Under the pieces are notes generated by a model that was not told where the DNA came from, made no database searches, and worked only from the letters and a program-made list of their open reading frames with translations. A program made the translations under genes and the position numbers. From UBA3210 sp963648895 (GTDB lineage Bacteria; Bacillota_I; Bacilli_A; RFN20; CAG-449), in the NCBI GenBank assembly GCA_963648895.1, contig CAVJGK010000010.1:1-23164 (forward strand): 23,164 bases of DNA, in the 5' to 3' direction. Of this stretch, positions 7,658 through 13,673 are shown in pieces. Within the stretch, counting starts at the first letter, position 1; each line of letters starts with the position of its first letter.

Positions 7658-8358
7658 TGAACATTGCATTTATTTTAACTACAGGTCATGGTAATAAATT
7701 CATGAACCAAACTAATAAAGTATCAAAAAATGTCTATGAAGATTTTAGAACTAGAATCGCGTGTCGCGTTATTGATACTTTCCAAAAACATCCGGACATT
7801 GATAAAATTGTTATCATCACTGATTTAGAATATGTCAAAAAAACTGAAGATGTTGTCAAATTAAGAAATTTTGTTAAAGTAATGGGTGTAGTTTCTGGCG
7901 GTGTATCGCAAGAAGCTAGTATCAATTCGGGTATCATGTTTTTAAACAAAAGCGATAATTATGTTTCTAACGCAAATATTATTATCCATGATGCTAGTAG
8001 AATAAATGTTACTAAAAATGATATTTCTTTAGTTGTTGAAAATATGAAAGTTCATGAAGCAGTTTCTTTTATTAAATCTGTTTCAAGAAAAACAATTACA
8101 AAAACTAGTGATAACTTCATTGATAAGATTGTTGAAAAATCAGATATTTATTCAATTGTAACTCCTCAAGGATTTAAATTAGATCGCTTAAGAACTGCGC
8201 ATAATTTCGCTTTGGATTTAAATCAAAGATTTGATGATGAAACATCTTTAATGAAATTAATTAACGTTCCTACATATTTATTACTTGATGAAACTAACCA
8301 TTTAAATACATATACAGAAATGGATTTACTCGTTGCAGAATTTTTATTACAAAACTAA
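7657..8358 (+). CDS. Divergent IspD-like cytidylyltransferase family protein
   Basis: The 233-residue protein has the fold-wide landmarks of 2-C-methyl-D-erythritol 4-phosphate cytidylyltransferase and its TarI relatives: LTTGHGNKF where IspD has AAGxGxR, GGVSQEASINSGI for GGxxRxxSVxxGL, IIIHDASRINV for LVHDAARP, and TPQGFKLDRL. Several catalytic positions are altered: the N-terminal Arg/Lys loop is not of the GRRM...PKQ type, and the Arg of the VDR-type segment appears as Lys (VEK). The NxKxT motif near the C-terminus reads NTYTEM. It may therefore use another substrate or have lost activity. It is co-translated with the preceding membrane zinc-ribbon protein (1-base overlap). A TarI/IspD-type nucleotidyltransferase is the best family call; I would not name it ispD. 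Confidence 0.65.
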   Translation: MNIAFILTTGHGNKFMNQTNKVSKNVYEDFRTRIACRVIDTFQKHPDIDKIVIITDLEYVKKTEDVVKLRNFVKVMGVVSGGVSQEASINSGIMFLNKSDNYVSNANIIIHDASRINVTKNDISLVVENMKVHEAVSFIKSVSRKTITKTSDNFIDKIVEKSDIYSIVTPQGFKLDRLRTAHNFALDLNQRFDDETSLMKLINVPTYLLLDETNHLNTYTEMDLLVAEFLLQN

Positions 8359-8372
8359 ATAAAACAAGTTTA

Positions 8373-8407
8373 ATGAGACTAACTTTTGTGCTAGTCTCAT
8401 TTTTTTA
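8373..8407 (+). terminator. Terminator after the IspD-like gene
   Basis: ATGAGACTA (8373-8381) pairs with TAGTCTCAT (8392-8400), with a 10-base loop and a T run to 8407. Confidence 0.9.
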
Positions 8408-8459
8408 TGGAAGTTAGTTTATTTAATAAACTTTTATTGATAAAAAAGTAACAATTTTT

Positions 8460-8474
8460 CATGTTTTTAACATG
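8460..8474. repeat. 15-bp palindrome upstream of hypB (possible operator)
   Basis: CATGTT, three T, AACATG. It lies directly upstream of a -10-like TATACT (8477-8482) and of the better TTTACA...TAAAAT promoter. The position fits a regulator site for the hypB operon, but I do not recognise the motif. Confidence 0.35.
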
Positions 8475-8481
8475 TGTATAC

Positions 8482-8510
8482 TTTACAAATCTTTTTTTAT
8501 TTAATAAAAT
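8482..8510 (+). promoter_or_regulatory. Possible hypB operon promoter
   Basis: TTTACA (8482-8487), 17 bases, TAAAAT (8505-8510). The start would be near 8517, at the edge of the AGAGGTG Shine-Dalgarno sequence, giving an unusually short leader. The alternative TATACT at 8477-8482 lacks a good -35. Confidence 0.4.
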
Positions 8511-8527
8511 TAAAAAAGAGGTGTTTT

Positions 8528-9205
8528 ATGGACCAAGTAAAGATTTTAGAAGTTAAAGAGTCTATTTTAGGCAATAATGACTTAGAAGCGAAGCAATTAA
8601 GAGCATTATTGAACAAGAAAAAAGTTTTTTTACTTAATTTGATGTCTTCACCTGGCAGTGGGAAAACATCGACATTAATTAAACTGATCAATATCTTAAA
8701 AAAAGACTTCAAGATTGGGGTAATGGAAGCTGATATCGATTCGGATGTAGACGCATTAACAATCCAAAAAGAAACAGGTGTTAAAGCGATTCAATTACAT
8801 ACTGGTGGTATGTGTCATCTAGATGCGAGTATGACCTTCCAAGGACTTGAAGCAATCGGATATGAAGATTTTGATTTTATCGTTTTAGAAAATATTGGCA
8901 ATTTGGTTTGCCCAGCAGAATTTGATACTGGAGCCCAAGTCAATATGACAATCCTATCTGTTCCAGAAGGAGACGATAAACCTTCTAAATATCCATTGAT
9001 ATTTGAAGTTAGTGATTTAGTTGTAATTAATAAAATAGATGTTTTACCAGTATTTGACTTCGATGTTGAAGTATGCAAAGAAAGAATAAAACAAGATAAT
9101 CCAAAAGCAGATGTATTATTAATCTCCGCGAAAACTGGGGAAGGAGTTAATATCCTTGCTTCTTGGATAAAAAATAAAATTGAAAGCATAAAAAAAGGAG
9201 AGTAG
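8528..9205 (+). CDS. hypB: Hydrogenase nickel incorporation GTPase HypB
   Basis: HypB is a SIMIBI-class GTPase that works with HypA to insert nickel into a target enzyme, classically [NiFe]-hydrogenase. In 225 residues it shows the P-loop SSPGSGKT (40-47), the switch acid region EADIDSDVD, metal-site residues C96 and H97 in GGMCHLDA, C128 in ENIGNLVCP, and the guanine-specificity motif NKID (168-171). It has no His-rich nickel-storage N-terminus. I chose ATG at 8528, preceded by AGAGGTG, over an in-frame start at 8474 that has no Shine-Dalgarno sequence and adds an unrelated hydrophobic stretch. The next gene follows after three bases. No hydrogenase subunits or hypC/D/E/F genes are in the window, so the nickel client is unknown. 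Confidence 0.95.
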   Translation: MDQVKILEVKESILGNNDLEAKQLRALLNKKKVFLLNLMSSPGSGKTSTLIKLINILKKDFKIGVMEADIDSDVDALTIQKETGVKAIQLHTGGMCHLDASMTFQGLEAIGYEDFDFIVLENIGNLVCPAEFDTGAQVNMTILSVPEGDDKPSKYPLIFEVSDLVVINKIDVLPVFDFDVEVCKERIKQDNPKADVLLISAKTGEGVNILASWIKNKIESIKKGE

Positions 9206-9208
9206 TAT

Positions 9209-12118
9209 ATGCCAGAAATGAGTAAAAAAGTTGTCCCTCCACACATGAGTGACAAAGTAGCAAATGAAAAGATTGTAAAATTAGGTAAAAAGATTACTGA
9301 TGTTTTTGCCCACAAATTACATGGTTTAAAAGTAGAAGATCCTGAATATTGGGGACTTGCAGATATTGTAAGCGATGAAATGGCTGATATTGCCTTAACA
9401 ATGAAATTAAGACAACATTATACATTTGAAGAATTATGCAAGATGAATCCTACTCAAGCTAAGGATAAACAACATTTCCAAAAAGTATTAGATGAAATGG
9501 CATATATTGGTTTATTAGAATATGATTATGGTTATCATTATGATCATAACGGAAGAACTGAACCTCAATCAGAAAGAAGATATATTCTTCCTATGTTTGT
9601 TCCAGGTAGTGCTGAATTATTTAACATGGATGAAAAATTCATTACTCCTGATGGAAAGAAAATGGAAAATCCACGTTTAAAAGACCATCCAACAGTTGCT
9701 TCATTCTTTGAAAGAATGACATTTATTCCACTAGATGGAATTACTCAACTTGTTCCTCCTGGTGGAAGTGGTGTTGGAATGCATGTCATCCCAGTTGAAA
9801 AAGCAATTGAAATGGAAAATACTTCCATGGACTTAGAACATTTATCATATTGGTTAAAGAAATATGAAGGTCATATCGGTGTTGGCCAATGTTCTTGTAG
9901 AGCTTCAAGAGCTGTTTTAGATGATGGTTGCGCAGATGATCAATATAACTGGTGTATCGGTGTTGGTGATTTCGCAGATTATTGCCGTGAAACTGGCAAA
10001 GGTCATGATATTTCTTATGAAGAAGCAATGAGAATTTTAAAAATTGCTGAAGACAATGGCTTTGTTCACCAAATCACAAATATTGATGGAGAAAATAAAA
10101 TCTTTGGTATTTGTAACTGTAATGTTAACATTTGTAATGCTTTAAGAACATCACAATTATTTAATACTCCAAATATGTCTCGTAGTGCTTATACAGCACA
10201 TGTCGATCCTAAAAAGTGTGTCGCTTGTGGTAAGTGTGTTGAATATTGCCCAGCTGGTGCAGTTAAATTAGGTCAAAAATTATGTAAAAAAGATGGCTCA
10301 CAAGTCGTTTATCCAAAACATGAATTACCTGACAATATGAGTTGGGGCGCAGATAAATACGATGAAAACTATCGTGATAATAATAGAATTAATTGCTATG
10401 AAACAGGTACTGCTCCTTGTAAAACAGCATGTCCTGCACACGTTGCAGTTCAAGGTTATTTAAAATTAGCGGCAGAAGGAAGATATAAAGATGCATTAGC
10501 TTTAATTAAGAAAGATAATCCATTACCTGCAATCTGCGGTCGTATTTGTAATAAACGTTGTGAAGAAGCTTGTACTAGAGGCGATATTGATAAGGCAGTT
10601 TCTATCGATGCAGTTAAAAAGTTCTTAGCGGAACAAGATTTAAAAGCAGAAACTCGTTATATCCCAGAAGTTACAATCGCTTCCAATAGATTAGATCATT
10701 GGGATCAAAAAATCGCAATTATCGGTGCTGGTCCTGCTGGCTTATCATGTGCTTATTATTTAGCAACTAAAGGTTATAAACCAACAATTTTCGAAAAGAA
10801 TAAAAAATGTGGTGGTATGTTAACTTATGGTATCCCATCATACAAACTTGAAAAAGATGTCATCGAAGCAGAAATTGATGTCATTAGAGAATTAGGCGTT
10901 GAAATCAAAACTGGTGTTGAAGTCGGTAAAGATATTTCCTTAGATGAATTAAGAGCGCAAGGCTATAAAGCATTCTATATCGCAATTGGTTGCCAAGGTG
11001 GTAAACTTCCTGGCGTACCTGGAGAAGATGCAAAAGGCGTTGATATCGCAGTTAATTTCTTACATAATGCTGCAGAAGATTTATCACAAAAACTCGATGG
11101 TGATGTCATTGTCGTCGGTGGTGGTAACGTTGCAGTCGACTGCGCTAGAACAGCAGCGAGATTTGGTGCTTCTAAAGTAAGCATGTTCTCACTTGAAACA
11201 CGTGAAGAAATGCCTGCTTCAAATGAAGAAATTGAAGAAACACTTGAAGAAAATATTGAAATTAACAATGCTTGGGGACCAAAAGAAGTTCTTAAAGATG
11301 AAAATGGCAATGTTACAGGTGTTATCTTTAAAAAATGTGTATCTACAAAAGACTCAACAGGTAGATTTAATCCTCAATATGATGAAAACGAAACTATTGA
11401 AGTTAAAGCAAGCCATGTAGTATTTGCTATTGGACAAGGAATTATCTGGGGCGATTTATTAAAAGATAGCAAAGTTACTTTCTGGCATGGTAATTATCCA
11501 ATTGCAGATAAATTAACATATCAAACTGCTCAAGAAGATATCTTCGTTGGCGGTGATGTTTATACAGGTCCTAAATTTGCAATTGACGCAATTGAAGCTG
11601 GTAAATGTGCGGCAGAATCATTACATAGATATGTTCACGAAGGTGCTTCATTAACTATCGGTAGAAATAAAAGAGATTTCATTATGCTCGATAAGAACAA
11701 TATCAAAGTTGATTCTTATGACCATGCAGGTAGACAAGAAGCAGGATTTGATAAATCAATCGATGCAAAAAAATCATTCAAAGATGCTCATTTAACATTA
11801 ACTGAAGAACAAGTTAAGATTGAAACCTCAAGATGTTTATCTTGTGGTGCATCAGTAGTTGATGAAAATAAATGTATCGGCTGTGGCGTTTGTACAACAA
11901 AATGTATGTTTGACGCTATTACATTAGTAAGAGATCATCCAGAATGTACAAAGATGGTCAAAGCTGAAGATAAGTTCAAATATATCCTTCCATATGCAAT
12001 TAAACGTGCTGTAAAGATTAAATTTGGTAAACATACACCAGAAGAAAAAGCATCTGAAAAAGCACACAAAGAATGGAAAAAAGCTCAAAAGAAAGCAGCT
12101 AAGGAAGCAAGCAAATAA
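9209..12118 (+). CDS. Multidomain iron-sulfur FAD/NAD(P) oxidoreductase (GltD-like fusion)
   Basis: This 969-residue cytoplasmic redox protein has five parts. Residues 1-160 are partly helical and winged-helix-like. Residues 220-350 form a cysteine-rich module with GQCSCRAS (C228, C230), a later CNCNVNIC cluster and a 4Fe-4S ferredoxin motif (C337, C340, C343, C347). Residues 400-470 match the N-terminal 4Fe-4S domain of glutamate synthase small subunit (C404, C408, C443, C447, C451, C455). Residues 500-830 are the GltD-like flavoprotein core with an FAD motif GAGPAG (506-511) and an NAD(P) motif GGGNVA (637-642). Near the C-terminus are C876/C879 and a ferredoxin motif (C889, C892, C895, C899), then a Lys/Ala-rich tail. 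It probably moves electrons between NAD(P)H and ferredoxin or an unknown partner. It sits between hypB (3-base gap) and hypA (1-base overlap). The substrate is unknown. Confidence 0.85.
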   Translation: MPEMSKKVVPPHMSDKVANEKIVKLGKKITDVFAHKLHGLKVEDPEYWGLADIVSDEMADIALTMKLRQHYTFEELCKMNPTQAKDKQHFQKVLDEMAYIGLLEYDYGYHYDHNGRTEPQSERRYILPMFVPGSAELFNMDEKFITPDGKKMENPRLKDHPTVASFFERMTFIPLDGITQLVPPGGSGVGMHVIPVEKAIEMENTSMDLEHLSYWLKKYEGHIGVGQCSCRASRAVLDDGCADDQYNWCIGVGDFADYCRETGKGHDISYEEAMRILKIAEDNGFVHQITNIDGENKIFGICNCNVNICNALRTSQLFNTPNMSRSAYTAHVDPKKCVACGKCVEYCPAGAVKLGQKLCKKDGSQVVYPKHELPDNMSWGADKYDENYRDNNRINCYETGTAPCKTACPAHVAVQGYLKLAAEGRYKDALALIKKDNPLPAICGRICNKRCEEACTRGDIDKAVSIDAVKKFLAEQDLKAETRYIPEVTIASNRLDHWDQKIAIIGAGPAGLSCAYYLATKGYKPTIFEKNKKCGGMLTYGIPSYKLEKDVIEAEIDVIRELGVEIKTGVEVGKDISLDELRAQGYKAFYIAIGCQGGKLPGVPGEDAKGVDIAVNFLHNAAEDLSQKLDGDVIVVGGGNVAVDCARTAARFGASKVSMFSLETREEMPASNEEIEETLEENIEINNAWGPKEVLKDENGNVTGVIFKKCVSTKDSTGRFNPQYDENETIEVKASHVVFAIGQGIIWGDLLKDSKVTFWHGNYPIADKLTYQTAQEDIFVGGDVYTGPKFAIDAIEAGKCAAESLHRYVHEGASLTIGRNKRDFIMLDKNNIKVDSYDHAGRQEAGFDKSIDAKKSFKDAHLTLTEEQVKIETSRCLSCGASVVDENKCIGCGVCTTKCMFDAITLVRDHPECTKMVKAEDKFKYILPYAIKRAVKIKFGKHTPEEKASEKAHKEWKKAQKKAAKEASK

Positions 12119-12462
12119 TGCATGAATTAGGAGTTACTTTCCACGTAGTAGATCATGTAGTTTCAATTGCGCAAAAAAACGATATAAAAAAAATTGACCG
12201 AGTCATTATTGAACTTGGTGAAGTTTCTACCGTTGTTCCTGATTTATTAATCGATTGTTGGAACTGGGCAAGAAAAAAACATGCTGAATTAGAAGAATGT
12301 GAATTAATAGTTGAAACTATTAAAGCTGTGACATTCTGTGAGGATTGTAAGAAAGAATATTCTACTGTTGAACATGGAAAAACATGTCCATATTGTGGTT
12401 CAGAAAATACATATTTACTTAGAGGAAATGAGTTTACAATTAAACAAATTGAAGTTGATTAA
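12118..12462 (+). CDS. hypA: Hydrogenase maturation nickel chaperone HypA
   Basis: HypA is a small metallochaperone that binds Ni2+ through its N-terminus and works with HypB. In 114 residues it has the invariant start MHE, with His2 the expected nickel ligand, and the zinc site C74, C77, C90, C93 (CEDC and CPYCGS). Its ATG overlaps the stop codon of the oxidoreductase (TAATG), and AAGGAAG lies inside that gene, so translation is coupled. A strong terminator follows. The order hypB, oxidoreductase, hypA makes the redox protein a candidate client or functional partner; that is inference from gene order only. Confidence 0.95.
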   Translation: MHELGVTFHVVDHVVSIAQKNDIKKIDRVIIELGEVSTVVPDLLIDCWNWARKKHAELEECELIVETIKAVTFCEDCKKEYSTVEHGKTCPYCGSENTYLLRGNEFTIKQIEVD

Positions 12463-12465
12463 TAA

Positions 12466-12504
12466 GGTTGTGTAGGTGTGAAATCACTTACACAATCTTT
12501 TTTT
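12466..12504 (+). terminator. Terminator of the hypB-oxidoreductase-hypA operon
   Basis: A 13-bp stem (12466-12478 with 12485-12497, two G-T pairs) with a 6-base loop is followed by seven T residues. It is one of the strongest hairpins in the window. Confidence 0.93.
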
Positions 12505-12546
12505 CTATTTTTGAAAAAAAAGTGTGTTTTATATTTGCTTTTCTAA

Positions 12547-12552
12547 TATAAT
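12547..12552 (+). promoter_or_regulatory. -10 box upstream of the trigger-factor-like gene
   Basis: A consensus TATAAT lies 53 bases before the ATG, just after the hypA terminator. The -35 region (TGTGTT or similar) is weak. Transcription would start around 12559. Confidence 0.5.
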
Positions 12553-12604
12553 GTTTTAGGTTAGACATAAGTTTAATTTACATTTAAGAAAGGTACTTAA
12601 AAAA

Positions 12605-13534
12605 ATGAAAATCGGACAATACAAAGAAAACAAACTTGGCAAAGTTCATGCGGAAGAAGTTAAAGACGAAGAAGTCGAAATGGAAATCGCAAATATGTTA
12701 AAACAAGCTTCTTCTTTTGAAGAAGTAGAAGGTGAATCTAAATTAGGTTCTGTTGTTAACATTGACTTTGAAGGTTTCTGTGATGGCGTTGCTTTTGAAG
12801 GCGGCAAAGGTGAAGGATATGATCTTGAATTAGGATCAAATACATTTATCCCAGGATTTGAAGATCAATTAGTTGGTTTCAAAAAAGGTGATGAAGTTGA
12901 TGTCAATGTCACATTCCCTGAAAATTACCAAGTAGAAAATTTAAAAGGTAAGCCAGCTTTATTTAAATGCAAAATCAATGCAGTTAAAGAAAAGAAAGAA
13001 GCTACATTAAATGATGAATTTGTAAAACAATATGGTCTTAATACTGTTGAAGAATTCAAAAAAGAATTAAAGAATCAAATGTATCTTCAAAAAGAAAATA
13101 AAATGTTAAATGATTATTTAACAAAATTATTAGACCACATTGTTGAAAATTCAGAAATTGAAGTTTCAAAAGAAGAATCTGATAAGAAAGTTCAAGATAT
13201 GATTGATTATTATGATAGAGCAATGGCTCAATATGGTTCTAACATTGATGGTTATTTACAAATGATCAATTCTACTATGGAAGATTTCAAAAAAGAAATT
13301 GAACCAGAAGCTGTCAAATCAAGCAAGATTGATACAATCTTTGATGAAATCGCTAAATTAGAAAATATCATTGTTACTGATGAAGAATTAAATTCACAAA
13401 TCGCTTTAATGAAAGCACAATATTCTTTAACTCAAGAACAAATTGATTCTACTTTAGCTTTACATAAAGACGATATGAAAAAAGATATCGCACGTAACAA
13501 AGTATCTGAATTCTTAGTAAAGAATAACGATTAA
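12605..13534 (+). CDS. Trigger-factor-like PPIase/chaperone without ribosome-binding domain
   Basis: The 309 residues align with the second and third domains of trigger factor. An FKBP-type peptidyl-prolyl isomerase domain lies at about 45-130 (GSVVNIDFEGFCDGVAFEGG, then FIPGFEDQLVGFKKGDE and VTFPENY), followed by the helical SurA-like chaperone arms to the C-terminus. Ordinary trigger factor is about 430 residues and starts with a domain of about 110 residues carrying the ribosome-docking GFRxGxxP loop. That whole domain is missing: the protein starts in the linker before the PPIase domain. The ATG at 12605 has a GAAAGG Shine-Dalgarno sequence, and the upstream DNA is a promoter and a terminator rather than broken coding sequence. 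It is either the organism's only, reduced trigger factor or a second, ribosome-free paralogue. Confidence 0.85.
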   Translation: MKIGQYKENKLGKVHAEEVKDEEVEMEIANMLKQASSFEEVEGESKLGSVVNIDFEGFCDGVAFEGGKGEGYDLELGSNTFIPGFEDQLVGFKKGDEVDVNVTFPENYQVENLKGKPALFKCKINAVKEKKEATLNDEFVKQYGLNTVEEFKKELKNQMYLQKENKMLNDYLTKLLDHIVENSEIEVSKEESDKKVQDMIDYYDRAMAQYGSNIDGYLQMINSTMEDFKKEIEPEAVKSSKIDTIFDEIAKLENIIVTDEELNSQIALMKAQYSLTQEQIDSTLALHKDDMKKDIARNKVSEFLVKNND

Positions 13535-13548
13535 TTTTTGTCTATTGG

Positions 13549-13673
13549 AAAGGAGATGGTAAAAATGGATAGTTCGAAACCGCGAGAAATTAATGAACCT
13601 GGTTTTAGAGGCATTTTTACCATGTTCTTAAAATAAAATACATATTAAATGCCTCTTTATATAGGAGGTAATT
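13549..13673 (+). promoter_or_regulatory. mgtE leader with three competing helices
   Basis: The leader between the trigger-factor-like gene and mgtE holds three overlapping pairings. Helix A joins 13556-13567 to 13612-13623 (12 bp, perfect) and covers the start codon of the leader ORF. Helix B joins 13607-13616 to 13647-13656 (10 bp, perfect) and shares bases 13612-13616 with A. Helix C joins GCCTC (13651-13655) to GAGGT (13665-13669) in the mgtE Shine-Dalgarno sequence and shares bases with B. A favours C (mgtE off), while B prevents C (mgtE on). I recognised no M-box and no promoter in the short gap after the preceding gene. Confidence 0.6.
13565..13636 (+). CDS. 23-residue leader peptide upstream of mgtE
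   Basis: This small ORF has a strong AAAGGAG (13549-13555) nine bases before its ATG and ends in TAA 37 bases before mgtE. The peptide starts MDSSKPREINEPGFRG and ends with a short hydrophobic stretch and Lys. It is rich early on in acidic residues and Pro (D2, P6, E8, E11, P12). Codons 4, 6 and 7 are TCG, CCG and CGA, all uncommon here. Codons 15-20 form one strand of leader helices A and B, so a ribosome's position on the ORF decides which helix forms. I infer a cis-acting regulatory leader rather than a functional peptide, though a small stand-alone peptide cannot be excluded. Confidence 0.6.
   Translation: MDSSKPREINEPGFRGIFTMFLK

Noticed and set aside
8474..8527. Upstream start for hypB adding 18 residues
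   Set aside because: There is no Shine-Dalgarno sequence and the added residues are translated promoter-region sequence; ATG at 8528 has AGAGGTG.
13607..13660. Terminator after the trigger-factor-like gene
   Set aside because: The 10-bp stem has a loop of about 30 bases and is followed by TTATAT, not a T run, so I treat it as part of the mgtE leader.
13535..13673. M-box (ykoK) riboswitch before mgtE
   Set aside because: The leader is short, and most of it is taken up by a small ORF and simple long-range pairings. I could not place the conserved M-box core, though only a covariance model could exclude it.
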